A stretch of 64,000 bases of DNA, taken from Cognatundibacterium squillarum (GTDB lineage Bacteria > Pseudomonadota > Gammaproteobacteria > Burkholderiales > Burkholderiaceae_D). Below are positions 1 through 10,577 of the stretch, in pieces. The position numbers and the translations under genes are program-made. The stretch is from positions 310,001 to 374,000 of the forward strand of contig NZ_BMYU01000003.1 in NCBI RefSeq assembly GCF_014652435.1, read 5' to 3'. A model generated the notes under the pieces. The model was not told where the DNA came from. It saw nothing but the letters and a program-made list of their open reading frames with translations, and made no database searches. Each line of letters begins with the position of its first letter. Position 1 is the stretch's first letter.

Positions 1-2049
1 TTGCTGCAACTGAAAGCTGAACTGAAAAAGACCGGTATCAGCATTCCGGCAGAAAAACTGGCGGATCTGCGTAAGCATCCGATGTCGGCGATTGTGTCGC
101 TGGGCGGCTGTTCCGCTTCGTTTGTCTCGCCGCAGGGTCTGGTCGTCACCAACCATCACTGCGCTTACGGCGCGGTGCAGCGCAACTCCAGCGCGACGCA
201 AAACTATATTGCGGACGGTTTTCTGGCGAAAACCATGGCAGATGAGCTGCCTGCCGGCGCGGATTCGCGCATGTATATCACCGATAAGCTGGAAAACGTG
301 ACCGACCGTATCAATGCCGGTATCACCAAGGGCATGAGCGGCAAGCAGCGTCATCAGCATATCGAGAAAAAAATCAAAGAACTGATCGCGGAATGTGAAC
401 AGGACAAGGCTTACCGTTGTTCGGTGCCGAGCTTCCACCGTGGTCTGGAGTATTACCGTATCCGCCAGATGATGATCCGCGATGTGCGTCTGGTGTACGC
501 GCCGTCGGACAAAATCGGCAATTACGGCGGCGAAACGGATAACTTCGAGTTCCCGCGTCATACCGGCGACTTTGCTTTCCTGCGCGCTTACGTTGGCAAG
601 GATGGCAAACCGGCCGATCCGTCTGCCGACAATGTGCCTTACCAGTCGAAAGATTTTCTGGTGGTGTCGGCGCAGGGTCTGAAAAACGGTGATCCGATTC
701 TGCTGGCCGGTTATCCTGGCCGCACCAGCCGCTATAAGCTGCCGGAGGAAATCCGTTTTGCACGCGATATCAGCTATCCGGCACTGGTAGCAGAAGCGAA
801 TGCGGATATTGCCACTATCCGCAGTGCGAGCGAAAGCAATCCGGAATGGCAGGTACGTTACGCCAGCGTGGTCAAAGGCATACAAAACCGCCTGAAGAAA
901 ACCCAGGGCTTGCTGGATGGCTTCATGCGCAAGGATATTGCAGCGATCAAAGATACGCAGGATGCCGAGTTCCGCAGCTGGATTGCGCAAAACAAGCGTG
1001 ATGATGCGTTTATCAAAGAGCTGGAAAATGTGATCGCTGCCGATATGCGTTTGTCGGAACGTGAATTCGGCTGGTCAGTTGCGACCAACAGCGATTTGCT
1101 GCGTACTGCGCGCACGCTGTACCGCCTCGCACTGGAAAATGAAAAGCCGGATGCAGAGCGCAAAGCCGGTTATCAGCAGCGTGACCGCAGCACGATTGCC
1201 GGCCGTATGAGCCGTCTGCAGCAATCCTTCGCACCGGAAATCGATCTGGCCCGCTTCAGTGCCGGTCTGAACCGTTATGCGGCACTCGGCGCTGCCAGCC
1301 ATCCTGCCGGTCTGGATAATCTGCTGCCGAAAGTCAGTGAACTGCCGGTGATGTACACGCAAACCGGTTTGCTGCGTGCCGATGAACGTCTGGCATGGAT
1401 GACACGTCCGGTCGCGGAATTCCGCAACAGCGATGATCCGTTTATCCGTCTGGCAGTACGTCTGCACGAAACCGGTATGGCGCTGGAAAATGAGCGCGAA
1501 GAAAACGATGGCAATCAGTCGCGCATCATTCCGCAATACATGCAGGCAGTGATCGACTGGAAAAAGTCGCTGGGTAAGCCAGTGTATCCGGATGCGAATT
1601 CGACGCTGCGCGTGACTTACGGCACAGTCGCGCCGTACAGCCCGCGTGACGGCGTGATCAAAGGTCCGTTCACGACGGTGGAAGGCATTGTTGAGAAACA
1701 TACCGGCAAAGCGCCGTTCAACGCACCGCAGGCATTGCTGCAGGCGGTACGCGAAAAACGTTACGGCGAATTCCGTGATCCGGTGCTGGGCACCGTGCCT
1801 GTCGATTTCTTATCGAGTGCAGATACCACCGGTGGTAATTCCGGTTCTGCTGTCATGAACAAAAATGGTGAGCTGATCGGTCTGAACTTTGATTCGACTT
1901 ACGAGTCTATTACCAAAGACTGGTATTTCGATCCGGCAATTACCCGCGCGATTCACGTCGACATCCGCTATATGCTGTGGGTGATGAAAGAAGTGGATCA
2001 TGCAGATAATCTGCTGAAAGAAATGACGATCCGTTTCCCTAAGCGGTGA
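1..2049 (+). CDS. S46 family serine dipeptidyl-peptidase (DPP7/DPP11 type), 5' end missing
   Basis: Exported peptidase that removes dipeptides from peptide N-termini in the periplasm. The reading frame is open from base 1 and no signal peptide is visible, so the true start lies outside the window; family members are about 700 residues and 682 are present. The catalytic triad is readable: His53 in TNHHCAY, Asp190 in FPRHTGD and Ser614 in GGNSGS. The residue 18 after the Ser, which sets P1 preference in this family, is Ser632 in NFDS. Family knowledge links Gly here to DPP7 (hydrophobic P1) and Arg or Ser to DPP11 (Asp/Glu P1), so DPP11-like specificity is inferred. An intrinsic terminator follows. 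Confidence 0.9.
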   Translation: MLQLKAELKKTGISIPAEKLADLRKHPMSAIVSLGGCSASFVSPQGLVVTNHHCAYGAVQRNSSATQNYIADGFLAKTMADELPAGADSRMYITDKLENVTDRINAGITKGMSGKQRHQHIEKKIKELIAECEQDKAYRCSVPSFHRGLEYYRIRQMMIRDVRLVYAPSDKIGNYGGETDNFEFPRHTGDFAFLRAYVGKDGKPADPSADNVPYQSKDFLVVSAQGLKNGDPILLAGYPGRTSRYKLPEEIRFARDISYPALVAEANADIATIRSASESNPEWQVRYASVVKGIQNRLKKTQGLLDGFMRKDIAAIKDTQDAEFRSWIAQNKRDDAFIKELENVIAADMRLSEREFGWSVATNSDLLRTARTLYRLALENEKPDAERKAGYQQRDRSTIAGRMSRLQQSFAPEIDLARFSAGLNRYAALGAASHPAGLDNLLPKVSELPVMYTQTGLLRADERLAWMTRPVAEFRNSDDPFIRLAVRLHETGMALENEREENDGNQSRIIPQYMQAVIDWKKSLGKPVYPDANSTLRVTYGTVAPYSPRDGVIKGPFTTVEGIVEKHTGKAPFNAPQALLQAVREKRYGEFRDPVLGTVPVDFLSSADTTGGNSGSAVMNKNGELIGLNFDSTYESITKDWYFDPAITRAIHVDIRYMLWVMKEVDHADNLLKEMTIRFPKR

Positions 2050-2091
2050 GTTTGTCGTTCCTGAGTACTTAGTCTGTTACTGCTATTTCAG

Positions 2092-2117
2092 CGGAGCCCT
2101 TGTGGCTCCGTTTTTTT
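2092..2117 (+). terminator. Intrinsic terminator of the S46 peptidase gene
   Basis: Seven-base-pair stem CGGAGCC/GGCTCCG with a five-base loop, followed directly by seven T residues, about 45 bases after the peptidase stop codon. Confidence 0.85.
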
Positions 2118-2229
2118 ATGCCGGGAAATCCGGTGTATTCCGCGCTTCCGGATTATGAAAACTGCATAGCAGAGCCTGCCTGTATGCATTATCGTCATCG
2201 TCTTTGCCTGTTTCCGGTGGAGACGCTGC

Positions 2230-2580
2230 ATGCACCCCCGCTTTTTTCATTTCCGCACGCTGCATGATCAGCTGGTCCTGCTGTTTGTCCTGCTTTGCGC
2301 CGCCGTCTGCACGATATTTCTGACGGCATGGGAATTCAGTTTTCCGTTTGTGATGAGTCTGGATCAGCACGGTAACCCGAATGCTTTTTTCGGATTGCTT
2401 TATCTGTATTTACTGATTGCCGCACTGCTGAGGCCATTGCTGTGGCAAATGGGTGGCCACAGCCAGCCCGGCCTGCTGTTCTCTTTGCTGATTTCTGCAA
2501 TCCTCAGCTATTTATGCGGCTGGACCGGCATCTGCGTGACGGTGATTGTGCTGAGCCGCTATCTGATCGGACGCCGCTGA
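2230..2580 (+). CDS. Small hydrophobic membrane protein, unknown function
   Basis: I do not recognise this 116-residue protein. It has hydrophobic segments at about residues 14-33, 53-71 and 81-108, the last long enough for one or two helices, and an Arg-rich C-terminus, so an inner-membrane location is likely. GGAG eight bases before the ATG supports the start. It ends four bases before the convergent priA stop, and the terminator upstream suggests its own promoter. An overlapping minus-strand frame is hydrophilic and has no ribosome site, so this frame is preferred. Confidence 0.55.
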   Translation: MHPRFFHFRTLHDQLVLLFVLLCAAVCTIFLTAWEFSFPFVMSLDQHGNPNAFFGLLYLYLLIAALLRPLLWQMGGHSQPGLLFSLLISAILSYLCGWTGICVTVIVLSRYLIGRR

Positions 2581-2583
2581 CCG

Positions 2584-4617
2584 TCAGATATCCACAGGAT
2601 CGACTTCCACCGACCACTTCACACGGCTGCGCAAAGTACGCAGCGCCGGCAACCATTCGCGCAGAAACGCCTGCAACGCCGGACGCGCCGCCGATTCGAT
2701 CAGTAACTGCGCACGCTCACGGTTCGCCAGCCGGGTCAGCGTCATCGGTACCGGATCATGCACTATCACTTGCGGATGGCTGAGCAATTCCGAAGCCTCT
2801 TTTAAAAAGGCAACTGCCTGCGCCAGCTCAGCAGCTTCAGCACGTAATAAAGCCTGATACACATACGGCGGGAAGCCGGCTTGCTGACGTTCCAGTAAGA
2901 TGTCTCTGGCAAAACCCGGATAATCATGGCGCATCAGTGCGTGGTAGAGCGGATGGTCAGGATAGCGGGTTTGCACCAGCACTTCCGCCGGTGTCAGATT
3001 CCCGCCGGCACGCCCTGCCCGTCCGGCCACCTGCATCAGCTGCGCAAACAGACGTTCACTGGCGCGGTAATCCTGCGAAAACAGCGCTGCGTCCGGATTC
3101 AGTGCAGTCACCATGGTCAGACGTTTAAAGTCATGGCCTTTTGCCACCATCTGGGTACCGACCAGAATATCCACCTCACCGTCATGCACCTTGTCAAACG
3201 CAGCTTCGGCGCTGCCCTTCAGTCGGGTCGAATCCGCATCAATACGGAATACGCGGGCATCCGGAAACAAGGTCGCCAGCACTTCTTCCAGCCGCTGTGT
3301 ACCGCGTCCCAGCGGCTGTAAGTCGATATTGCCGCAATCCGGACAGGTGTGCGGAATGCGTTGCTCCAGCCCGCAATGGTGACAGCGCAAACGGTGATCG
3401 CGCTTATGCAGCACCAGATTCGCACTGCAGCGCGGACAGGGGCTGACCCAGCCACAGGCTTCGCAGCTGAGCACCGGCGCATAGCCGCGCCGGTTCAGGA
3501 ACAGCAGCGATTGTTCACCAGCTTCCAGTCGCTTGGTGATCGCCGCAATTACACGCGGACTCAGGCCATCACTCGGGCGCTCGCGCTCCAGGTTCACAAT
3601 CCGGATCAGCGGCAGCGTCGCATCTTCGACCGCTCGCTTCGTCAGCGTACGCAGTTGATAGCGCCCCTGCTGCGCGGCATACCAGCTTTCCAGCGAAGGT
3701 GTGGCAGATCCCAGCAAAACCGGAATCGCACGCTGGCGTGCACGCCAGATCGCCAGATCACGAGCGCTGTAGCGCAAGCCTTCCTGCTGTTTGTACGACA
3801 CGTCATGCTCTTCATCGATGATGATCAGACGCAGCTTCGGTAGCGAAGCCAGCACCGCCAGCCGCGTTCCCAGCAGAATCCGTGCATGTCCCAGATGCGC
3901 GTTCAGCCAGTGCAGGGTACGTTCACCTTCCGACAAACCGCTGTGCAGCGTAGCCACCGGCATCCCCGGAAAACGGGCGCGTAAATGGTTTTCCAGTTGC
4001 GGCGTCAGATTAATTTCCGGCACCAGTATCAGAATCTGTGCATCCGGTTCCTGTGCCAGCAAGCGGGCTGCACTCTGTAAATACACTTCGGTTTTACCGC
4101 TGCCGGTCACACCGAACAGTAAATGGGTGGCAAAACCATTGCCCTGACACACCGCGTCGACGACCGCCGTCTGCTCTTCATTCAGCACTGGCGCACTGCT
4201 GACCTGCCAGACCGGTTGTGCCGGCTGCTTACTGATTTTTTTGAGTGCTTTGTCCAGCGCGACTGTTTTCAGGGCTTTCAGATTTTTCGGCAGGGCCGGC
4301 AACATCACTTCACCTGCGGGGCGATGATAGTAAGCGGCGGCGAAACCAGCCAGTGCCAGCCATTCCGGGTTCAATGCCGGTAATTGCGGACGGGTGGCCA
4401 GTACATCACGGATTTTTTCCGGTGGCACATCGGTTTCCTGCAAAACTTCCAGCACCATCGCGGCGACTTGCTGACGTCCGAACGGCACTAACACCAGCTG
4501 GCCGGGTTGCGGCAGTACCTGCTGTTCCGGTGGCAGTACGCCGGGGTCAAAGCGGTAATCAAACAAACTGGCCAGCGGCGTATCAAGCGCCACGCGCAGA
4601 TAAATTGCAGAATTCAT
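2584..4617 (-). CDS. priA: Primosomal replication protein N' (PriA helicase)
   Basis: 3'-to-5' superfamily 2 DNA helicase that recognises stalled forks and reloads the replisome. The 677 residues contain the N-terminal 3'-OH-binding region, Walker A GVTGSGKT at 169-176, the DEEH box at about 268-271 and GSATPS motif III near 303. Eight zinc-binding Cys form four CxxC pairs at about 385/388, 394/397, 412/415 and 425/428. Helicase motifs V and VI follow (VGTQMVAKGHDF, QVAGRAGR). Length is a little below the E. coli protein. The upstream region holds DnaA boxes, which is suggestive but does not show DnaA control. Confidence 0.97.
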   Translation of the reverse strand: MNSAIYLRVALDTPLASLFDYRFDPGVLPPEQQVLPQPGQLVLVPFGRQQVAAMVLEVLQETDVPPEKIRDVLATRPQLPALNPEWLALAGFAAAYYHRPAGEVMLPALPKNLKALKTVALDKALKKISKQPAQPVWQVSSAPVLNEEQTAVVDAVCQGNGFATHLLFGVTGSGKTEVYLQSAARLLAQEPDAQILILVPEINLTPQLENHLRARFPGMPVATLHSGLSEGERTLHWLNAHLGHARILLGTRLAVLASLPKLRLIIIDEEHDVSYKQQEGLRYSARDLAIWRARQRAIPVLLGSATPSLESWYAAQQGRYQLRTLTKRAVEDATLPLIRIVNLERERPSDGLSPRVIAAITKRLEAGEQSLLFLNRRGYAPVLSCEACGWVSPCPRCSANLVLHKRDHRLRCHHCGLEQRIPHTCPDCGNIDLQPLGRGTQRLEEVLATLFPDARVFRIDADSTRLKGSAEAAFDKVHDGEVDILVGTQMVAKGHDFKRLTMVTALNPDAALFSQDYRASERLFAQLMQVAGRAGRAGGNLTPAEVLVQTRYPDHPLYHALMRHDYPGFARDILLERQQAGFPPYVYQALLRAEAAELAQAVAFLKEASELLSHPQVIVHDPVPMTLTRLANRERAQLLIESAARPALQAFLREWLPALRTLRSRVKWSVEVDPVDI

Positions 4618-5016
4618 GCTGGATTTCAGGACAGTTTTTCACTGTCAGATCAGGGATTGCAGAGGATTGTAAGGAAAAGCCGTACATCTGTGGATAACTT
4701 TGTGAAAAAAGAGCGCTTGACAGTGGCAAAAGTCAAGCGGGACGCGGCTTTTGTGCGATTTCCGCGTAACTTCGCTTATTTTTTTCTTCTTTAAAATCAA
4801 ATACTTATAATTTTTACGCAGAAGCAACGTCGTTTTTCTGCCGAATATTCACAGCGCACGGATTTTGTGCATAAGTCACTTATGCACAGTATTGTGACGC
4901 ACTGCAAAAACCCAGTACTCATGCGGCTTTCCAGCCATTTTCCGTGTAAAAACCGCAATCCTGCTGGGTGTTGCCATGCAACATACCGTATCGGTGTGCT
5001 GTCATGCCGGATTTAC
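4618..5016. other. Gene-free, partly AT-rich region upstream of priA with DnaA boxes and a hairpin
   Basis: About 480 bases separate priA from hemE (4618-5098 including the hemE terminator). I see three TTATNCACA-type DnaA boxes: an exact TGTGGATAA at 4689-4697 and a divergent pair at 4866-4874 and 4880-4888 around a five-base spacer. An 8 bp inverted repeat lies at 4714-4739 (CGCTTGAC/GTCAAGCG), with a T-run on its minus-strand side. The priA promoter should be here. A diverged copy of the CCCAGTAYTCATGC repeat lies at 4906-4951. No convincing gene was found. Confidence 0.6.
4866..4888. promoter_or_regulatory. Divergent pair of DnaA-box sequences
   Basis: A perfect inverted repeat of TGTGCATAA and TTATGCACA separated by GTCAC. 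Each arm matches the DnaA box consensus TTATNCACA. The arrangement suggests cooperative DnaA binding between hemE and priA; binding is inference. Confidence 0.5.
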
Positions 5017-5054
5017 AAAAAAACAGCCCGCTGTCCGGACGGAACAACGGGCTG
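5017..5054 (-). terminator. Intrinsic terminator of hemE
   Basis: Read on the minus strand, CAGCCCG and CGGGCTG pair across a 17-base loop and are followed by seven T residues. It lies 45 bases after the hemE stop. Confidence 0.85.
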
Positions 5055-5098
5055 CAGATGCTGAATTCTGGTGCAGCTGCACCACGCCGCACAAGGAA

Positions 5099-6190
5099 TC
5101 AGGCAGCTGTCTGACGCTGACGACGGCTGTATTCGTGTACGGTTTCCACCAGCACGCTGACCGCTTCCGGCGGGGTATGCTGGGAAATTCCATGTCCGAG
5201 ATTAAAGACATGACCATGACCTGCAGACGGCGTGCCATAGGCGTCCAGCGTCGCAATCACCTGTTCACGAATCTGCGCAGGTTCTGCAAACAGGACCGCC
5301 GGGTCAATATTGCCCTGCAGAGCGACTTTATCACCGGCGCGACGACGTGCATCACCCAGATTCACTGTCCAGTCCAGTCCAATCGCATCCGCGCCACTGT
5401 CGGCAATTTGCTCCAGCCACAGGCCACCGCCTTTGGTGAACACGATCGCCGGAATACGCTGACCATCTTTCTCACGCTGCAGACCGCTGACGATACGGCG
5501 CATGTAGTCCAGTGAGAATGTCTGGTATGCCCCGTCTGCCAGCGCACCACCCCAGCTGTCAAAAATCATCACGGCCTGGGCACCGGCGTCAATCTGTGCA
5601 TTCAGATAGGTGGTAACGGCCTGTGCATTCAGCTCCAGAATACGGTGCATCAGATCCGGACGGCTGTACATCATTTTCTTCACTGTATGGAACTCGCGGG
5701 AGCCTTCGCCTTCGACCATGTAGCAGGCAAGCGTCCACGGACTGCCGGAGAAGCCAATCAGTGGTACGCGACCATTCAGTGCACGGCGAATCGATGTGAC
5801 CGCGTCATACACATATTGCAGGCTGCCCTCTTCCGGTACACGCAGGTTCTGCACATCGGTTTCGGTCGCCAGACGACGTTCAAATTTCGGCCCCTCTCCG
5901 TCCGCAAAGTACAGACCCAGTCCCATTGCGTCCGGCACTGTCAGGATATCGGAGAACAGAATCGCCGCGTCCAGCGGATAACGGTCTATCGGTTGCAGCG
6001 TCACTTCGGTGGCGAAATCCGGATTTTTCGCGAGTCCCATGAACGAACCGGCGACTTTACGAGTGGCACGGTACTCCGGCAGATAACGGCCGGCCTGACG
6101 CATCAGCCACAGTGGTGTGTAGTCGGTTTCCTGACGCAGCAGAGCACGCAGAAAAGTGTCGTTTTGAAGCGGAGCAAATTGTGAAGACAT
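5099..6190 (-). CDS. hemE: Uroporphyrinogen decarboxylase
   Basis: Cytosolic enzyme of heme biosynthesis that removes four carboxyl groups from uroporphyrinogen III to give coproporphyrinogen III. The 363-residue protein has the signature [12 protein letters not shown] with Arg31 and Arg35, Asp81 in [12 protein letters not shown], Tyr in [10 protein letters not shown], and the C-terminal [10 protein letters not shown] His. The ATG at 6190 (MSSQF...) was chosen over an in-frame ATG 13 codons upstream because the family starts close to the [11 protein letters not shown] motif. It is monocistronic with its own terminator. The long AT-rich upstream region carries DnaA boxes. Confidence 0.97.
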   Translation of the reverse strand: MSSQFAPLQNDTFLRALLRQETDYTPLWLMRQAGRYLPEYRATRKVAGSFMGLAKNPDFATEVTLQPIDRYPLDAAILFSDILTVPDAMGLGLYFADGEGPKFERRLATETDVQNLRVPEEGSLQYVYDAVTSIRRALNGRVPLIGFSGSPWTLACYMVEGEGSREFHTVKKMMYSRPDLMHRILELNAQAVTTYLNAQIDAGAQAVMIFDSWGGALADGAYQTFSLDYMRRIVSGLQREKDGQRIPAIVFTKGGGLWLEQIADSGADAIGLDWTVNLGDARRRAGDKVALQGNIDPAVLFAEPAQIREQVIATLDAYGTPSAGHGHVFNLGHGISQHTPPEAVSVLVETVHEYSRRQRQTAA

Positions 6191-6673
6191 GGTATTCCGT
6201 CTGGGTTTTCTGGGAAAAATGGCCGGCAAATCCAGTGCTGGCGCGGATCAGCGTACATTATCGCTGATGATGGGGCTATCCACATCTGATCTGACGCAAT
6301 TTGCCGGAAAAACACTGTCCACAAACCGGCAAATTTCTGTGGATAACTTTGTGGAGATTTTTTTTTGAAAACAGTGTTTTTTACGAACTGTTAACCACTG
6401 TTAACAGAAATTTTACGTAACACATTGTTTTTAAAAAGATTTTTTTTAAAGTTACGGTTAACAAAAATATTTCGCCTGTTTTTTAAGCACTCAAATCTGT
6501 GCATAAGTCCGCAATCCTGATGAAAAAACCACTGAGCGTTTACACAGCAGGTAAGTGATTGCTACGCGCCGGAATGCCGTTAATACAGACAAGCCTGTTC
6601 GCATCGTTCCACTTGCGGGAGAACTGGTCTGCCGTACCTGCATTGCCGTATTGACAGGCCTGACAGAATGTTG
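6191..6673. other. AT-rich intergenic region upstream of hemE with DnaA boxes
   Basis: A gene-free stretch between hemE and the PPK2 gene. From 6338 to about 6490 it is strongly AT-rich, with runs of T and A and repeated GTTAAC-type motifs (6390-6470). Exact TTATNCACA boxes occur at 6338-6346 (TGTGGATAA) and 6498-6506 (TGTGCATAA), plus a one-mismatch box CTATCCACA at 6276-6284. A 7 bp hairpin at 6659-6678 overlaps the PPK2 stop but lacks a T-run. The hemE promoter must lie here; I could not pick one box pair with confidence. Confidence 0.55.
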
Positions 6674-7501
6674 TCAGGCAGGGACGCGCAAACTCGCATA
6701 TTCAGGGTGTGGTGCCGGATACTGCAGTTGCAGGTTATCCAGAATCTCTCTGACAATATGCGCTATCACCAGATTGCGTTGCGTTTTCGAATCAGCAGGT
6801 ATCACGAACCAGGGCGCATGTGGCGTATTCGTCGCCCGTATAGCGTTTTCATACGCCCGCTGGTATGTATCCCAGTATTCTCGCTCCGCAAGGTCTGAGG
6901 GATCGAATTTCCAGTGTTTCTGCGGATCTTTCAATCGCTCTTCCAGCCGCTGTTTTTGCTCCGCTTTGGAGATATGCAGGAAAAACTTCAGAATCACCGT
7001 TCCGGTATCTGCCAGCATGCGCTCGAAGTCACGGATATGACCGTAGCGCTGTTCACATTCCTGCGCAGAAATCCAGTCGTGGACACGGGTGATGAGTACG
7101 TCTTCGTAATGACTGCGGTTAAAAATCACAATCTCACCGGCACCCGGCACAGCCTGATGAATGCGCCACAGATAATCGTGGTCTTTTTCCTGCTGCGTCG
7201 GTGCTTTGAATGCCACCGTCCGTGCACCCAGCGGATTAATATCACCAAATACGGCTTTGACCGTACCGTCTTTGCCTGAGGTATCCATTCCCTGCAGGAT
7301 GATCAGCAGCTTTTTACTGCGGGAAGCGGTAAACACATCCTGCCATTCCGCAATCTGCTGTGCCAGCTCACGGGTCAGTTCTTTATCCAGTTGTTTTGCA
7401 TCCGGCACGCCTGCTGCTGCTGCACCCAGTCTGCGCAATGCGGCGTCCTCTTCCCTCAGCGTCAGGTTGTCGGGTGCCCGGAACATCTCAGCGTATTTCA
7501 T
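6674..7501 (-). CDS. PPK2-family polyphosphate kinase, class III-like
   Basis: Transfers phosphate from polyphosphate to nucleotides. The 275-residue single-domain protein has Walker A GMDTSGKDG at 71-79, a Walker B-like segment VIFNRSHYEDV at about 125-135, and the lid region RYGHIRDFERMLADTG. The series FFLHISKAEQKQRLEERL and WKFDPSDLAERE is what I know from class III PPK2 enzymes, which phosphorylate AMP and ADP; the class is inferred. The ATG at 7501 has AGGAG six bases upstream and overlaps the upstream stop codon as ATGA, so it is translationally coupled to the CoA-binding gene. Confidence 0.92.
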   Translation of the reverse strand: MKYAEMFRAPDNLTLREEDAALRRLGAAAAGVPDAKQLDKELTRELAQQIAEWQDVFTASRSKKLLIILQGMDTSGKDGTVKAVFGDINPLGARTVAFKAPTQQEKDHDYLWRIHQAVPGAGEIVIFNRSHYEDVLITRVHDWISAQECEQRYGHIRDFERMLADTGTVILKFFLHISKAEQKQRLEERLKDPQKHWKFDPSDLAEREYWDTYQRAYENAIRATNTPHAPWFVIPADSKTQRNLVIAHIVREILDNLQLQYPAPHPEYASLRVPA

Positions 7502-7965
7502 ACATGGCTCCTGTTGTTGCGTATTTGCGCAGCGCGCAGACGATGCTCCACCATCAGGCAGGCATCCATCACGACCAGCATACCGGCGGCGCGCGCCGCT
7601 TCTGCAGCCGCAGCATGCACAATACCAGATTGCAGCCACAGGCAGCCTCCGCCGCAGGCAATCGCCGCGTCGGTGATCGCGGGTACAGCATCCGGCTGAC
7701 GGAAAACATCGACAATATCCACAGGGCCTTCCGCAAACGCCGCTACCAGATCCGCCACGATTATTTGCCCGCGCCAGACTTGTCCTGCCAGTCCCGGATT
7801 CACCGGTATCACCTTATAACCCTGATCAGCCAGATACGCTGCAACATAATGGGAGGGCCGTTCAGGATTTGCGGAAAAACCCACCACAGCGATGGTTACG
7901 GCACGCTGCAGGCAGCACAGTACCGGATCCGGCGACGTGCGGCAGTGACGAATATGGTCGGACAT
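7498..7965 (-). CDS. CoA-binding domain protein (YccU-like)
   Basis: A 155-residue Rossmann-fold protein of the CoA_binding family. The nucleotide-binding turn reads VVGFSANPERPSHYVAAYL near residues 26-44, followed by GYKVIPVNPG and the conserved DIVDVFRQPDAVP and LWLQSGIVH segments. Family members bind CoA, but their role is poorly known. The ATG at 7965 (MSDH) has AGGAA upstream and is preferred over one six codons earlier. It overlaps the PPK2 start by four bases, so the two are co-expressed, and it lies just downstream of the second atpC copy. Confidence 0.85.
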   Translation of the reverse strand: MSDHIRHCRTSPDPVLCCLQRAVTIAVVGFSANPERPSHYVAAYLADQGYKVIPVNPGLAGQVWRGQIIVADLVAAFAEGPVDIVDVFRQPDAVPAITDAAIACGGGCLWLQSGIVHAAAAEAARAAGMLVVMDACLMVEHRLRAAQIRNNRSHV

Positions 7966-8025
7966 GGGGTATTCCTCAATCAATATGCATTGCAGACCGT
8001 AAATCCCTGCATGCCACAGAGTCGG

Positions 8026-8445
8026 TTATTTTTTCAGATAACGGTGTATGGTGGCCAGCTGCGCAATCGCCGAAGCCAGCTCCGCATGAACTTTGCTGTG
8101 ATCCACACTGGCATCCCGGCGCGCCAGTTCACGTTCGGCGTGATGACGAGCTTCATTCGCGCGCGCCTCATCGAGGTCACGCCCGCGGATCGCTGTATTC
8201 GCAAGAACAATCACTTTACCGGGCTGTACTTCAAGAAATCCTCCGGCGACGAATACCAGTTCTTCGCCTTGCTGCTGCGGCAAGCGTATCCTTACAGCTC
8301 CGGGACGAATACGGGTCATCAGCGGCGTATGCTGTGGATAAATGCCCAGTTCTCCGCTCTCACCGGGTAAAACAACAAATTCTGCCTCGCCGGAAAAAAT
8401 CGCTTCTTCGGCGGAAACCACTTCCACCTGTAATATCTGACGCAT
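8026..8445 (-). CDS. atpC: Second F1 epsilon subunit (atpC paralogue)
   Basis: 139-residue epsilon subunit, clearly similar over its full length to the product of the adjacent 8651-9073 gene. Both share the beta-sandwich ([21 protein letters not shown]), FVAGG.LEVQP and the C-terminal helical hairpin. It diverges mostly in the C-terminal domain and the strand around residues 55-60 ([10 protein letters not shown]). GGAG lies six bases before the ATG. It is cut off from the atp operon by an intrinsic terminator at 8597-8630, so it probably has separate expression or depends on read-through. It may form alternative F1 complexes or be a recent duplicate without a role. Confidence 0.9.
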   Translation of the reverse strand: MRQILQVEVVSAEEAIFSGEAEFVVLPGESGELGIYPQHTPLMTRIRPGAVRIRLPQQQGEELVFVAGGFLEVQPGKVIVLANTAIRGRDLDEARANEARHHAERELARRDASVDHSKVHAELASAIAQLATIHRYLKK

Positions 8446-8596
8446 GAAAACTCCGTTTATGAAGTATGCCGCGGAAAATGATGGGAATCATCACTGATAC
8501 GATGCATGAATCATAACGTTCTTTCCTGCATTTCCGGCGAGGTCCGCGCCGGAATTTGCTGCGTGGGAGCGCAAATGCTGTATCTGTTGCGTCAGC

Positions 8597-8630
8597 CCAA
8601 AAGCAAAAGGCAGCCAGAGGCTGCCTTTTG
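8597..8630 (-). terminator. Terminator at the end of the atp operon
   Basis: A perfect 12 bp stem (arms 8604-8615 and 8619-8630) closes a three-base loop. On the minus strand it is followed by CTTTTGGG, and the stem itself ends in CCTTTTG. It lies about 20 bases after the first atpC and before the second. Confidence 0.75.
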
Positions 8631-8650
8631 ACGTCTTACTCACTGAAAAA

Positions 8651-9073
8651 TCAGCGTTTCTGACGTAATTTCTGAATTGCTGCGAGCTGCGCCACCGCTG
8701 CTGCCAGTTCCGCCTGTGCTTTCGCATAGTCGATTTTGGAGTCACGGTTCGCCAGCGCCTGCTCAGCCAGTTTCTTGGCTTCTGCTGCTTTTGCTTCGTC
8801 CAGATCATGTCCGCGAATCGCGGTATCTGCCAACACAGTTACGCCATCTGGCTGCACTTCAAGAATACCGCCGGCCACGAAAACAAATTCTTCGTCAGCA
8901 CGGCCGCTGATCTTGATGCGCACTGCGCCCGGTTTGATACGGGTGATCAGTGGTGTGTGTTTCGGATAAATACCTAATTCACCGGACTCACCTGGCAACG
9001 CGACGAATTCAGCCTCTCCGGAAAAAATCGATTCTTCCGCAGAAACCACGTCAACGTGAATTGTGTGTGCCAT
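8651..9073 (-). CDS. atpC: ATP synthase F1 epsilon subunit
   Basis: 140-residue epsilon subunit of the F1 stalk, which couples gamma rotation to the c-ring and inhibits ATP hydrolysis through its C-terminal helices. Sequence: N-terminal beta-sandwich with [19 protein letters not shown], the [12 protein letters not shown] signature, and an Ala/Lys-rich helical C-terminus (residues 90-140). It is the last gene of the atp operon, 70 bases after atpD and just before the operon terminator, so this is the canonical copy. Confidence 0.97.
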   Translation of the reverse strand: MAHTIHVDVVSAEESIFSGEAEFVALPGESGELGIYPKHTPLITRIKPGAVRIKISGRADEEFVFVAGGILEVQPDGVTVLADTAIRGHDLDEAKAAEAKKLAEQALANRDSKIDYAKAQAELAAAVAQLAAIQKLRQKR

Positions 9074-9143
9074 GTTAGACCCTTTGTATACGCTTGAAAA
9101 AGCTTATGCTGCGGTCACGGGTACCGCAGCATGTCTCACTGCA

Positions 9144-10577
<1,434 letters not shown>

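Noticed and set aside
2116-2370. 84-residue minus-strand frame
   Set aside because: Hydrophilic, no ribosome site, and overlaps a better supported plus-strand membrane gene.
6659-6678. Hairpin CCTGACA/TGTCAGG at the end of the PPK2 gene
   Set aside because: No T-run and it overlaps the stop codon, so not called a terminator.
8333-8341. Exact DnaA box inside the second atpC, with others in lysR (31747), the GNAT-like gene (38882), the HD-GYP gene (48694) and near 58708 and 62741
   Set aside because: Single boxes inside or beside genes without clustering; used only as background for the origin candidate.
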